From the NCBI RefSeq assembly GCF_004769575.1, contig NZ_RQGA01000002.1:28120-92119 (forward strand): a stretch of 64,000 nucleotides of DNA, read 5' to 3'. Origin of the DNA: Leptospira perdikensis (GTDB taxonomy: Bacteria; Spirochaetota; Leptospiria; Leptospirales; Leptospiraceae). Within the stretch, counting starts at the first letter, position 1. Every line of letters begins with the position of its first letter. Positions 1 through 9,446 of the stretch are shown here, piece after piece. A program made the position numbers and the translations under genes. The notes beneath the pieces were generated by a model. That model did no database searches. It saw only the letters and a program-made list of their open reading frames with translations, and was not told where the DNA came from.

Positions 1-1146
1 GTAACTGGCAGAGACACCAAATACAATGTTCTCTGTTATATCGGCTGTTACAGTTAGTGGAAAAATGTTTAGTGAATCAATCGGAGGATTGGATTCTCCA
101 TTGGGAGTGGCATCGCTTATATTTGGGATACCATCTGAGTCGCTATCAACGATCCCTGTTGGATTTGAAGCATTTCGTGGATTGTAGCCATGGTCAACTT
201 CCCAAACATCGTTATAACCGTCATTGTCCTGATCTATATCATAATTATTGATATATGTTGAATCACCAGAATCCGTAGGATATTGAAATATAGAAGTGCT
301 GGGTCGTGATGTGGTTGCGCCCCATTGGTCAGTGGCACTAACTTGCATCTGAACACCGGTGTTCCCCATTGCTTCATATGGGATCGAAGCAACATACCAC
401 TGTGTCATCCCTTCACGTGTCATCGGTATATAATTGGTACCACCTCCGACTTTACCTATAATGAGATTTACCGTCATGTTATCGCCGTCAGGTTCAATGA
501 TTTGTGTCCTCACTTGGTATGGAACATAGGAACAATTAGGTTTAAAATAATAATAAGCTCCTCGAATATCAGGAGGAAGATTTCCAACGGGAGGAGTGCC
601 TGCACCAAAATAAGAAAATGTTCTTGTTGTAAAATGAACACGGTCCGATTCAACACGCGAATCATGACTACCCCAATCAGGAAATCTGCCCGTTGATTCA
701 TCGGGAGGTGTGAGGCTCGCCGAGAAACCAGAAGTTTTTGTTGAAACCAAATTAAGCGAGTGAATTTGGCTACTATCGACAACGAGGGAAATAGAGATAT
801 CAGTGTTAAAACGATAGGAAGGTGTTATTTCATAAACTGCTGAAGTGGGAATATATCCAGAAGGCAGAATCTGCGACGTTGGCGTATAACGAGTGATTTT
901 GAATTGTTGTGTATCTTTCATTGCACCGGGTGGAATCATGATTTGTAACTTCCCATCGGTCGAAGTAAAAACTGTTCCCTCGGGACCTGCTAACGCGTTG
1001 CCCATTGATACACCGGCACTCAGTAACCCTAAGTTTTTACGGAAGGTATCTTTATGTTTTTGGCTATCGCTAAAACTATCAATAAAGGCGATACAATTTG
1101 ATAATGTGGCTAACCCACAGATAGTTAAAAGTAGATGAATCTTCAT
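1..1146 (-). CDS. Putative lipoprotein with ZU5-like and Ca-binding-repeat regions (3' end cut by window)
   Basis: The frame is open from ATG 1146 to the window edge (382 codons, no stop), so the C-terminus is missing. The N-terminus MKIHLLLTICGLATLSNC is a lipoprotein signal with the spirochaete-style lipobox LSNC. Residues about 55-150 read as a ZU5-like segment (GPEGTVF, then IMIPPGAM). Residues about 318-365 are Asp-rich (DIDQDNDGYNDVWEVDHGYN, later DSDSDGIPNISD) like thrombospondin type 3 calcium-binding repeats. A surface-exposed, calcium-binding adhesin-like role is inference. It is transcribed in the same direction as the next lipoprotein gene but 375 bp away, so probably a separate unit. 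Confidence 0.75.
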   Translation of the reverse strand, partial: MKIHLLLTICGLATLSNCIAFIDSFSDSQKHKDTFRKNLGLLSAGVSMGNALAGPEGTVFTSTDGKLQIMIPPGAMKDTQQFKITRYTPTSQILPSGYIPTSAVYEITPSYRFNTDISISLVVDSSQIHSLNLVSTKTSGFSASLTPPDESTGRFPDWGSHDSRVESDRVHFTTRTFSYFGAGTPPVGNLPPDIRGAYYYFKPNCSYVPYQVRTQIIEPDGDNMTVNLIIGKVGGGTNYIPMTREGMTQWYVASIPYEAMGNTGVQMQVSATDQWGATTSRPSTSIFQYPTDSGDSTYINNYDIDQDNDGYNDVWEVDHGYNPRNASNPTGIVDSDSDGIPNISDATPNGESNPPIDSLNIFPLTVTADITENIVFGVSASY

Positions 1147-1520
1147 TCAATATTCCCCATATCCGACGGATACATTTACAAGCTTGAGATAATTGCAGTT
1201 ATATGGTATAAGTAGTCAATAATTTTCTTTTACTATTGGCTTAAGATTTAGGAAATACACAACCTTCGTGAAATTACTTATTTTAGATAGGAAATTTGGT
1301 GCAATTTCCCCAAGTATAAATTGCCATTGATTGAGTTTTTTAAAGTGGAAATTCTATTATCCAAAACTTGTTTATTGCCTGTAATTAAAGACTTATGAAA
1401 AGATATTTTCATATTCTGAAATAATGATTATCGAATGATAGATTCTTTCCTTGTCGCAAGAATCTATCATTCCTCTGGGAAATTTCTCTTGGAACAAAAT
1501 AGTCGTTTTAACCTAAACTT
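1147..1520. other. Intergenic stretch between two minus-strand lipoprotein genes
   Basis: No credible gene is seen. It holds a perfect 15-bp hairpin at 1433-1472 just after the upstream lipoprotein gene. The rest is AT-rich and should contain the promoter of the partial lipoprotein gene, which I cannot place with confidence. Confidence 0.5.
1433..1472 (-). terminator. Perfect 15-bp inverted repeat, probable terminator
   Basis: Arms GAATGATAGATTCTT (1433-1447) and AAGAATCTATCATTC (1458-1472) are exact reverse complements around a 10-nt loop. It lies 49 bp past the stop of the minus-strand DUF1554 lipoprotein gene. No clean U-tract follows on the minus strand, so termination is likely but not certain. 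Confidence 0.5.
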
Positions 1521-2465
1521 CTATTGCTCAATACAAAGTAAGGTAAAAGCATTTGTGCAGGATGAAGATGCATTTGAAAGTGATCCACTACCTGTCTGGT
1601 TATATTGGGTTGACGTCAATGAACCCGTTAAATATTCACTGTAGTTATTACAAGTTAATCCTCCGAAAGTAGTCCAGGTACCCGACATTCCGCTGATTCC
1701 AGTAGTTACTGCACTCGTCCAACTGTTGGTTAAGGTTCCAAAAATAAAAAGACCATTCACATTGGTGGTCATAATTGGGGTCACTCCGTCCGATCTCACA
1801 TAGTTTGTGTTTGGTTTTAATACCCAGTCTATTTGATTGTCGCCTAAATTTGCAGTGAAAGACGCCCTTCTGCAAGGGATGCCACTGCAACCAGATTCAT
1901 CGACAAGTAAGGCCTTGTAACTAGATGTTCCTGCAGGTTTACCACTGTCGCTATTACAAATGGCATCTGCCCCGGCAACACTTCCGATAGTTGAAATGAA
2001 ATAGGTTATGGATGTAACAAAAGTTTTTAAAGTGGTTGTGACTGGTGAAAAGAAAACTTCGTCAGAAAGGAGACTTTCCTTTCTGTTGAAGGAATTTACT
2101 GCAGAGATAACATAATAATAAGTGATCCCATTGATGATACCAGTATGATTCAGTTTTGCTTCTTGAGTCACAATTTTATTTGCCGTAAGGATATTGACGT
2201 TTGGTGTTGTTGACCAATACACATTATAATGACTCGCACAATGAACAGGATTCCAGTTGATTACGACTAAGCTATTGAATGTAGATCCAACTATATTTTG
2301 CGGTTTCGCTGGTGGGTCTGGAGTGATGCTACAATTCGATTGAACCAAAAAATTCGAAATGCCACAACTGTTATTTAAATCTTTAAAATTACAAAGTCCA
2401 GTCGGTTTACAAGCTTGCAGAAATACAAAAAACAGAATGCATATATTTATAAATTTGATTCTCAT
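1521..2465 (-). CDS. Lipoprotein with fibronectin type III and DUF1554 domains
   Basis: 314 residues. The signal peptide ends in FLQAC (lipid Cys19). Residues about 52-142 look like a fibronectin type III domain (VVINWNPV, YNVYWS, ITYYYVISAVN). Residues about 145-314 match the Leptospira DUF1554 domain: GADAICNSDSGKP, YKALLVD, RRAS, QIDWVLKPNTNYVR, LTNSWTSAVTTG, and the C-terminal LLCIEQ. DUF1554 proteins are surface lipoproteins of unknown function in Leptospira. A second DUF1554 protein with the same ending (LVCVEQ) lies at 31959-32957. The start is the only ATG before the hydrophobic segment; its Shine-Dalgarno is weak. Confidence 0.85.
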   Translation of the reverse strand: MRIKFINICILFFVFLQACKPTGLCNFKDLNNSCGISNFLVQSNCSITPDPPAKPQNIVGSTFNSLVVINWNPVHCASHYNVYWSTTPNVNILTANKIVTQEAKLNHTGIINGITYYYVISAVNSFNRKESLLSDEVFFSPVTTTLKTFVTSITYFISTIGSVAGADAICNSDSGKPAGTSSYKALLVDESGCSGIPCRRASFTANLGDNQIDWVLKPNTNYVRSDGVTPIMTTNVNGLFIFGTLTNSWTSAVTTGISGMSGTWTTFGGLTCNNYSEYLTGSLTSTQYNQTGSGSLSNASSSCTNAFTLLCIEQ

Positions 2466-2802
2466 TGAATGCTTTGTAAATTTATTTCAAAAGTTCAACT
2501 CTGTCAATGATAGAAACTATAAATTAATAAGATGTAGATCGGATTTTCCCTAAATGATAATCGTGGAATCATAGAGAAGGGATTCTTAGTTGTAGTGGAT
2601 TTGTTTACTGCAGTATTTTTTAGTCTCATTGTATTTTGAATTCAGAATTATCGTTTGAGTCATAGACTCATTATACGACAAGAAAGAATAGGAATCAACT
2701 GGTGTTGATTCCTATTGGTAGGCTTTAAAAATTGGTTATCACATTTTCTTCATGTGGTTGTTTGAAAATCAGAGCCTTATCAACCTGCTTTTCTTGTGAT
2801 GA
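2466..2802. other. Intergenic stretch, no gene
   Basis: No coding sequence is supported. It contains a strong hairpin at 2687-2716 and a smaller inverted repeat TGAGTC/GACTCA near 2656-2670. The part next to 2465 should carry the promoter of the DUF1554 lipoprotein gene. Confidence 0.5.
2687..2716 (-). terminator. 13-bp hairpin downstream of protease operon
   Basis: Arms AATAGGAATCAAC (2687-2699) and GTTGATTCCTATT (2704-2716) pair perfectly around the tetraloop TGGT. It lies about 90 bp beyond the stop of the minus-strand protease gene and probably ends that operon. The minus-strand tail is only moderately T-rich. Confidence 0.55.
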
Positions 2803-4383
2803 TTATTTTTCTTTAGCAAACTCAATGACGATAAAGTCTACGGTTTCTGGGTTATGATCGGTAGAAACTAATTCCATCTTATCACCACCTTCGCTGAATT
2901 GGGAAGACTTTGAAATTTTTGTTTGGAAAGCAGATTGAAATTTTTCCAGATAGGAGTTTGACTTCGATCGGTTGGCTTGTGCATTGATCGATTTATAGTC
3001 TAACTGCTTTTTTGCAAAAACAATGACAATGCTATCTTTTTTACCAACGTTATCGACTTCTAAACTTTGTTTTTTCGGAAACACTCTTACCCCACTGGTT
3101 CCGCAATAGGGACTGTGTTTGTCAGTATAAGGAAAAAGCACATAGGAACTGCCATCCGACTCTTGTCCAAAGATATAGAGATAAATTGGCTTTTGGTTTT
3201 TAACACTTACTTTAAAACGTGTTCCTATCTTTACCGGTTTTTTTGTTTGGTATAGGTTTGATGTGACTTGTTTTAGTTGGATGAATTCTTTTGTGGCATT
3301 GTCCACAAGGCCCAGCTGGTAGGAGAAGGTTTCATTGGGTTCAAATGTTTTTGGAGGGTAAAAAGCATAAGCTTCTCGAACAAATTGATTGAAGTCCTCA
3401 TAACGAAGCCAAAAGATCCCTTTGTTACCGAAATTTTCTCCCCAGGAATTCATAATTTGAATGGCACCACCATTTTTATTGTCATCATATCCGATGGCAG
3501 TCATCGCATGGCCACCCCAATCCCCTGACTTGTCTTTACCTTTTTTATATTTTTTGACAGCTTGGTAATCCGCTTCCGTTGGTAACCAAACGGATTTGTT
3601 TAAATCTAAAAAAGTTCCACCAACCTCCATCGAAATAATTACAGGAGATCCTTGGGATAAATATTGTTTTACGGATTCAATGTCTGTTTCATACTTTTCG
3701 CCATCTTCAGTTAGGCGCTGGTATCCTTCGATTCTAAACTCTTTTGCTTTCTCCTTTTGTTCCGTTGTTGGTTTGGTCCGGCAAGAGTTTTCATTATATG
3801 GAAATTCAGATAGTTGTAACGTTCCTTGTTTTTTTAAATCATCAAGTAGATCTACTGGGTAAGCACCATCACAGTTTTTATCAGTGTTTTGGTTAAAAAG
3901 ATACGCTGGACTAAAACTAATTTTATTTGGATCTTCTCCTATAGATTTTGCATGTAAAATAGTGCGAGCAGCATAGGATACTGCCCAACCAGTGCAAGAG
4001 CCTTGTTCTCCTTGGTTTTGTCTTTTCGGTGCATATTTGAGTAGGGAAACTTCAGAAGGCATTTCATTGCCATACTCTTCCGAAAGGGGTTCGTAAACTT
4101 GTGCGCGGTCATATCGTTCTGCATCAAATTTTGCGCCTAATTTATGAGGGCCATCTGACGCCGATTCGGTGGACTTTTCATCCTCTGCGTCAGAGTCATC
4201 AGATATACTGCCTATACAAATGAGTCCCAACAGTCCTATCGCAAGAATAGGGATCATCACTTTTGGGTATTTAAAAAGTAACCCTCCGAGGAAAACGAAA
4301 ATTGCGATTAGAAAAAAAGAGTTTCCTTTCGATTTAGAACCTTCTTCTGGTTCTTTATCATCATCTGTCATTCGAATTGGCAT
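2803..4383 (-). CDS. Membrane-anchored papain-family (C1A-like) cysteine protease
   Basis: 526 residues. Two hydrophobic segments (about 22-36 and 42-58) anchor the protein; the rest should be outside the cytoplasm. The papain-fold signature is visible: catalytic Cys130 in GEQGSCTGWA, His292 in WGGHAMTAIGYDD and Asn312 in MNSWGENFGNKG. The region after about 345 has no family I recognise and may bind substrate or partners. An ATG four codons in (MTDDD) is an alternative start. It is the last gene of a minus-strand operon; the WG-repeat gene stops 9 bp upstream. The physiological substrate is unknown. Confidence 0.85.
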   Translation of the reverse strand: MPIRMTDDDKEPEEGSKSKGNSFFLIAIFVFLGGLLFKYPKVMIPILAIGLLGLICIGSISDDSDAEDEKSTESASDGPHKLGAKFDAERYDRAQVYEPLSEEYGNEMPSEVSLLKYAPKRQNQGEQGSCTGWAVSYAARTILHAKSIGEDPNKISFSPAYLFNQNTDKNCDGAYPVDLLDDLKKQGTLQLSEFPYNENSCRTKPTTEQKEKAKEFRIEGYQRLTEDGEKYETDIESVKQYLSQGSPVIISMEVGGTFLDLNKSVWLPTEADYQAVKKYKKGKDKSGDWGGHAMTAIGYDDNKNGGAIQIMNSWGENFGNKGIFWLRYEDFNQFVREAYAFYPPKTFEPNETFSYQLGLVDNATKEFIQLKQVTSNLYQTKKPVKIGTRFKVSVKNQKPIYLYIFGQESDGSSYVLFPYTDKHSPYCGTSGVRVFPKKQSLEVDNVGKKDSIVIVFAKKQLDYKSINAQANRSKSNSYLEKFQSAFQTKISKSSQFSEGGDKMELVSTDHNPETVDFIVIEFAKEK

Positions 4384-4392
4384 TTTTCTAAC

Positions 4393-4968
4393 CTATTTAA
4401 AGTTGATTGTGTTTTTTATTTTATTGGTCGTAACAATTGCGGTTTTCTTTTTGAAGTCAATCGAATCGATGGAATCGTATTCAACAGGAAGTATTACTTT
4501 TCCCTTCTTGTTGATGATCCCATACTTCCCGCCAACGATTGTACTATGTTCTCCATCGGATTTAGATTCGCATCCGTTGCAAACAATAGAAAAACCATTT
4601 TCAAAAGGATAAACGAAATCATAATTAGCCGGAATTTGTTTTTTACAATGGGAATCGAAAAAACCGAACTTTTTGTTTTCTACAAAACGAGCGAGTTTTT
4701 CCGAATAATAATCAGGTCCATTGTCATAAATAAAAACATCCAAAAGTGTTTTATTTTTTGTGTCGATACAAACCCATTTGTTATCCTTTACTACGAATGC
4801 CACTAATTCTTTTGTGAAGTCCATGACATGTTGGTATTGTGGTTTGATGATTACCTTCCCTGATTTATTTTTGAAACCATAAAGATCATTTTCTTCAAAA
4901 GAAGTGGGAAGATTTGCCTGTGCTAATAGAGGTAATGTAAATGCTAAAAATATAAGTATGAATTTCAT
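4393..4968 (-). CDS. Exported WG-repeat protein
   Basis: 192 residues starting at MKFILIFLAFTLPLLAQA, a clean signal peptide. The same frame stays open farther upstream, but it overlaps the previous gene there and has no signal-peptide logic, so ATG 4968, five bases after that gene's stop, is preferred. WG-type repeats are visible: LYGFKNKSGKVIIKPQYQ, KFGFFDSHCKKQIPANYDFV, and YGIINKKGKVILPVEYD. WG repeats form beta-structured binding modules often found in secreted proteins; no enzymatic role is implied. It sits in an operon between a small membrane protein and the protease. Confidence 0.8.
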   Translation of the reverse strand: MKFILIFLAFTLPLLAQANLPTSFEENDLYGFKNKSGKVIIKPQYQHVMDFTKELVAFVVKDNKWVCIDTKNKTLLDVFIYDNGPDYYSEKLARFVENKKFGFFDSHCKKQIPANYDFVYPFENGFSIVCNGCESKSDGEHSTIVGGKYGIINKKGKVILPVEYDSIDSIDFKKKTAIVTTNKIKNTINFK

Positions 4969-4973
4969 AGAAC

Positions 4974-5249
4974 CTACTGATTGAAAATAAGAATGTAAAC
5001 GAGTGCAAGCAGAAGTAACACCGCAAAGATCGGAACGATGACTGCTGGAAAAGAAAAACCAAATACGAAGAAGAGTCCAATCACGAGTCCCAGAACCAAA
5101 CCAATTGGAACCGTAATCATTGTAATCATCGACCATGCAGCCCCATTTTGATCAAATTGTGCGATGATAAAAGGACCAAAAAATCCTAGAAGGCCACCAA
5201 ACAATACACAGCCGGCAATAATGAAAATAGATTTTATTAAAGTTCCCAT
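4974..5249 (-). CDS. Small membrane protein, three hydrophobic segments
   Basis: 91 residues with three hydrophobic stretches (about 5-30, 40-62, 67-88). No family is recognised. A Shine-Dalgarno AGAGGT precedes ATG 5249, overlapping the end of the upstream gene, which argues for translational coupling. Membership in the minus-strand operon with the WG-repeat protein and the protease suggests an envelope role, but nothing more specific can be said. Confidence 0.7.
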   Translation of the reverse strand: MGTLIKSIFIIAGCVLFGGLLGFFGPFIIAQFDQNGAAWSMITMITVPIGLVLGLVIGLFFVFGFSFPAVIVPIFAVLLLLALVYILIFNQ

Positions 5250-5256
5250 ATTACCT

Positions 5257-5658
5257 CTACTTAACGCAGTTCCAACCCGATTGCCAAGTGCGATTTTCTG
5301 TGTGATTCCACTTTCCGTTTAAATGAGTCGGATCGGGAGACATACGTTTGATCGCGAGTTCGAATTCGAAAGCCCCTGAGTCATTGGTGACTGATTCGGA
5401 CCAAACACCACTAAAAATATTTCCATTAATAGTTCCTCGCAAACTTCCTCCATTGGAATCATATATACCAGTGACAGAAATACCGTTTTGTTGGAGAGTT
5501 AGTTTTCCGAATTCACCGCAGTCCCAAACACCTGATAATTTCTTTGTGAAACCGCCTTCTGGTTTCGCTTCTTGTTGTTGTCCTTTTTGTGCAGAAATGG
5601 ATACAACCAGCGTAAAAAAAATACAAACCAGAGTGATTGTAAAAAAAAGATATTTCAT
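5257..5658 (-). CDS. Exported small protein, first gene of protease operon
   Basis: 133 residues with an N-terminal signal peptide (MKYLFFTITLVCIFFTLVVS, cleavage near SAQ). The mature part (LSGVWDCGEFGKLTLQQNG, SLRGTINGNIFSGVWSE, LNGKWNHTE) alternates like a small beta-barrel with W-x(2)-G/GxW elements, but I do not recognise the family. Two Cys (WDC and WNC) near the ends could form a disulfide. It is the promoter-proximal gene of the four-gene operon ending at 2803. Confidence 0.75.
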   Translation of the reverse strand: MKYLFFTITLVCIFFTLVVSISAQKGQQQEAKPEGGFTKKLSGVWDCGEFGKLTLQQNGISVTGIYDSNGGSLRGTINGNIFSGVWSESVTNDSGAFEFELAIKRMSPDPTHLNGKWNHTENRTWQSGWNCVK

Positions 5659-5980
5659 TCAGACTCCTTTAGATTATAAAACTCTAAAGTTTTAAAAATC
5701 TACTGTCAAGTTCTTTGGATCTTCTTCTCAATTCCTATGCGTTATTCATTTCATATACTTTGTTGTATGGAAATTTTGTATCAATAGTCATCATTAGTAG
5801 TTCACCGTATTTTTTAGAGGAATTGATCTCTGGTCAGTTTTAGAAAACTATGTTTACGAATATTTCTCCAGTTATAGAAACGATGGACACATTACTAATT
5901 TTCTATTCTTCTATTTATAACTTTTGTCAAAGATTCTAATTCGATTGACAATCTCCTACTATCCGTTAGTATTCCAGGAA

Positions 5981-7825
5981 ATGTTCCTACATATTCGTAA
6001 GTCGGCTGTCTTGATTATTTTCTGTTTATGTTCGATGTGTTCGACTCATGTGGGGCAGTCGCAAAATCCAGTCGCTTCTGCAGGGATATTGGATTTAAGT
6101 GTTTGGTCCTGGGATCAGGGAACTGTCTTGATGGACGGAGAATGGACACTTGATGGAGCTCCTTGGGAAGTTCCTTCGACAAAAGGGTTTCACGGAGCAC
6201 CGATGGGTCACGGAACCTATCAGTTGAAAATAAAATTGCCGGAAAATTCTTCTGACTTAGCTTTGTTGTCACCGTTGGTTGGAACCGCCTTTAGTTTGTC
6301 AGTTGATGGGCAAACGATTGCAAAAGAGGGAGTTGTTTCTCATTCACCGGATACCGGAACTCCTTCTTATCGGCCAAGGATCATTTTACTTCCTACCGCA
6401 GGGAAAACTGAGATCAACCTGGCAATCGAAGCATCCAATTGGGATGATCAATTTGGTGGAATTTATTATAGCCTAACACTTGGTACATTGGAACAAATAC
6501 AAACAATAAGAACGCAAGCTGTTATTTGGGAAGCTTTTCTTTTCGGTGCCATCTTTCTTATGGGGTTATATCACTGTGGTTCGTTCTTTTTTCGGAGCCA
6601 AAATAGGGCACCACTTTGGTTTGGCCTGTTTTGTTTGATGATTTCATTTCGTTCGACTCTTTATAGTGAAACTTTGTTTTTAGAAATATTTCCTAATGTT
6701 AGCTGGTATTTTGTCATTCGCGGAGTTTATGCAACGATGGCTTTGGCCCTTGTTAGTTTTGCTGCCTTTGTTGATCGATTGTATCCTCAATTTTCATTCC
6801 GGCCGGCAACCTTCCTCACCGTTTTTGGAGGGATATCTTATGCTGTGATCAATCTAGTGGCACCGATCGTTTGGACAACAACACTTCTTGTCCCATTCCA
6901 GTTGCTTCTACTATCTTTTGGAGTTTATAGTTTAATCACTGTTGGTCGAGCACTTTTCCATAAAGAACCAGGTGCTGGTTTATTTGTAGGGGGAACACTT
7001 CTTTTTCTTTTGACAGTCCTTCTTGATATTATTAAAAGTCATTTTTTTTGGGATTTACCTTCTTTGGTAAATGTAGGAACATTCATTTTTTTATTAGCAC
7101 AGTCCTTAGTTGTAGCACGTCTTTTTGCAAATGCATTTGCCACAAGTGAAATGCATTCTGCTGCCCTAGAGAAAGTCAATTCTTCTTTAGAAAGGTTCAT
7201 CCCTCGCGAAGTTTTAGGTTTATTGAACAAAAAAAGCATAACAGAGATTGCGTTAGGTGATTTTACTGAAATGAGGATGACTGTGTTTTTTTTGGACATT
7301 CGTAACTTTACAGGTTTGTCTGAGTCAATGAGCCCCAAAGAGAATTTTAAATTTATCAATTCCTTTCTTAAATTGTTTGGTCCCATCATTAGAGACCATA
7401 ACGGGTTTGTTGATAAATATTTAGGAGATGGAATTATGGCTCTTTTCCCTGGACCACCTGACGAATCGTTGGCGGCGGCCATTGCGATGAGACATGCACT
7501 TAGGGAATACAATGATGGAAGGGTTAGAGGTGGTTATCAAGCGGTTGAGTTTGGAATTGGGATTCATACCGGTCCCTTGATGCTTGGAACCATCGGTGAA
7601 AACAGGAGAATGGATTCAACTGTGATTAGTGATACTGTGAATGCAGCGAGTCGCCTAGAAGGATTAACCAAAAAATATTCTGTTGATGTACTTGTATCTG
7701 GGGCTACGATCGAAAATTTAGAACATCCTGAAGTATTCTACACGAAGTTCATAGCAGAGGAGACTGTGAAGGGAAAGTTAAAACCAATCGAAGTTTTTCT
7801 TCTAACACATGATTCAAAAAATTAA
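5981..7825 (+). CDS. Class III adenylate/guanylate cyclase with 7TMR-DISM sensor
   Basis: The frame opens at TTG 5924, but ATG 5981 gives the better signal peptide (MFLHIRKSAVLIIFCLCSMC); I use that start, with uncertainty. Order of parts: a periplasmic beta-sandwich resembling the DISM extracellular domain (about residues 40-190 counted from 5924), seven hydrophobic helices (about 205-400), then a cyclase homology domain (about 430-630). Counted from 5924, the metal-binding aspartates are Asp458 (FFLDIRNF) and Asp502 (YLGDG), 44 apart as in class III cyclases. The transition-state Asn and Arg are in VNAASRLE, and Lys498 (DKYLGDG) favours ATP as substrate. Likely product is cAMP in response to an extracellular ligand; the ligand is unknown. 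Confidence 0.85.
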   Translation: MFLHIRKSAVLIIFCLCSMCSTHVGQSQNPVASAGILDLSVWSWDQGTVLMDGEWTLDGAPWEVPSTKGFHGAPMGHGTYQLKIKLPENSSDLALLSPLVGTAFSLSVDGQTIAKEGVVSHSPDTGTPSYRPRIILLPTAGKTEINLAIEASNWDDQFGGIYYSLTLGTLEQIQTIRTQAVIWEAFLFGAIFLMGLYHCGSFFFRSQNRAPLWFGLFCLMISFRSTLYSETLFLEIFPNVSWYFVIRGVYATMALALVSFAAFVDRLYPQFSFRPATFLTVFGGISYAVINLVAPIVWTTTLLVPFQLLLLSFGVYSLITVGRALFHKEPGAGLFVGGTLLFLLTVLLDIIKSHFFWDLPSLVNVGTFIFLLAQSLVVARLFANAFATSEMHSAALEKVNSSLERFIPREVLGLLNKKSITEIALGDFTEMRMTVFFLDIRNFTGLSESMSPKENFKFINSFLKLFGPIIRDHNGFVDKYLGDGIMALFPGPPDESLAAAIAMRHALREYNDGRVRGGYQAVEFGIGIHTGPLMLGTIGENRRMDSTVISDTVNAASRLEGLTKKYSVDVLVSGATIENLEHPEVFYTKFIAEETVKGKLKPIEVFLLTHDSKN

Positions 7826-7933
7826 CAAAAAGTAAATGACTCAAGTGGAATCTCTTAGGGAGAGTGATTTCAGGTATCATTCCTGAATATTGAAAGTAAA
7901 AACTCCCCTCCATCATCGGAAAACTGGAAACAG

Positions 7934-9355
7934 TTGTGCGAAACTTTCGGTGTATCGCAGTTTCGTGGACAACAAGAAGCTATCATTAAACATGTATTGA
8001 ACTTAGGTAACTCGCTTGTGCTTATGCCCACGGGAATGGGGAAGTCCTTATGTTATCAACTCCCTGCATTGGGTATGCCTGGTATCTGTGTCGTAATATC
8101 ACCTCTCATTGCTCTTATGAAAGATCAAGTAGCTGCCTTGCAAAAAAAAGGCCTGCCGGCTGAATTTATCAATTCCAGTTTAGGAAAAACGGAACGAATG
8201 GAACGGTATGCCAAACTAACTTCTGGCGATTATAAACTTTTATATGTTTCACCAGAAAGATTTCAAAAAAAAGAATTTTTGGATGCAGTCAGTAAACAAA
8301 CCGTATCTCTTCTTGCAATCGATGAAGCCCATTGTATCAGCCAATGGGGACATGACTTTAGACCTGACTATACAAAAATAAGTTGGTTTCGTGAAGTATT
8401 AGGATTTCCAACTACTATCGCACTGACTGCTACTGCATCCAAACGAGTACAAGAAGATATTCTGATACAACTAGGAATTGATAAAGATAAAATTCGAATT
8501 TTTGATGATGGTTTGTTTCGTCCGAACTTAAAATTATCTGTAGTGGATTGTTTTGATACAGAATCGAAATACAATTCGATTTTAAAAGATTTAGAAAAAT
8601 CGAAAGGTGCAACCATTATCTATTTTAGTTTGATTCAGGAATTAGAAAAGTTCAGTCACTGGATGGATACGAAACGAAAAAAACATTCGGTATATCATGG
8701 CAAATTATCGGCCGATAGGAGGAATAAAGTCCAATCACTGTTTCTCAAATCTGAAGATGGAATCCTCCTTGCAACAAATGCTTTTGGGATGGGCATTGAT
8801 AAACCTAATATCCGTAATATCTACCATGCACAAATCCCAGGCAGTATAGAATCCTATTATCAGGAAATTGGTCGGGCAGGAAGAGATGGTGATCCTTCTT
8901 TTTGTAAACTCTATTACTGTCAAGATGACCTGACTGTTCAAATGGAGTTCATTGAATGGCAAAATCCAGATCTAAATTATTTAAAAAAACTTTTCACTCT
9001 ACTATCACAAAAACAGAACGAACTATCTGGATTGGACTATGGAACTTTACAATCTTATATGACCTTTAAAAATAAAGGTGATCATAGAATCCAAACAGCT
9101 CTAACTTTACTTGCGAGTCGGGGGCTTATCTCTGGAGACCTCGAGCGAGGAACATTACAAATAGAAGGCTCATGGTCTGATTCTATATTTTCAGAATCAG
9201 AACTTTTGGATAAAAAAAAGGAAAACCAAAAGCGGTTATACCAAACAGTTTTGTATACAAAAACAGAAGAGTGTCGCCGGAAGTTCATTCACGAATACTT
9301 TGATTCGACGTTTCATGGTTGTGGGAACTGCGATTTATGCCTCAAAGCTCTTTGA
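7934..9355 (+). CDS. recQ: RecQ-family ATP-dependent DNA helicase, short form
   Basis: 473 residues from TTG 7934; the frame stays open upstream and a non-ATG start near 7891 would add a plausible helix, so the exact start is unsure. Motifs: FRGQQEAI (Q-motif region), Walker A MPTGMGKS, DEAH box IDEAHCISQWGHDFRPDY, TALTATA, and motif VI QEIGRAGRDG. The C-terminus has a compact zinc-binding region (ECRRKFIHEYF and CGNCDLC) and then stops. The winged-helix RQC and HRDC domains of long RecQ proteins such as the 609-residue E. coli enzyme are absent. The expected role is 3'-5' unwinding in recombination repair. It stands alone on the plus strand. Confidence 0.88.
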   Translation: MCETFGVSQFRGQQEAIIKHVLNLGNSLVLMPTGMGKSLCYQLPALGMPGICVVISPLIALMKDQVAALQKKGLPAEFINSSLGKTERMERYAKLTSGDYKLLYVSPERFQKKEFLDAVSKQTVSLLAIDEAHCISQWGHDFRPDYTKISWFREVLGFPTTIALTATASKRVQEDILIQLGIDKDKIRIFDDGLFRPNLKLSVVDCFDTESKYNSILKDLEKSKGATIIYFSLIQELEKFSHWMDTKRKKHSVYHGKLSADRRNKVQSLFLKSEDGILLATNAFGMGIDKPNIRNIYHAQIPGSIESYYQEIGRAGRDGDPSFCKLYYCQDDLTVQMEFIEWQNPDLNYLKKLFTLLSQKQNELSGLDYGTLQSYMTFKNKGDHRIQTALTLLASRGLISGDLERGTLQIEGSWSDSIFSESELLDKKKENQKRLYQTVLYTKTEECRRKFIHEYFDSTFHGCGNCDLCLKAL

Positions 9356-9446
9356 TCATTAGCGTATGTTTGGTGATTCGGATTACATTTAAAAGTATAT
9401 TCTTTATTTCTTGTGTTAATTAACGATCTTTAAAAACTGGACTTAA

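Noticed and set aside
510..782. A 90-codon minus-strand frame
   Set aside because: It is a different frame inside the partial lipoprotein gene, which reads continuously from 1146 to the edge.
7869..7888. Small hairpin TTCAGG/CCTGAA before recQ
   Set aside because: The six-pair stem is weak with no T-run; it may be chance.
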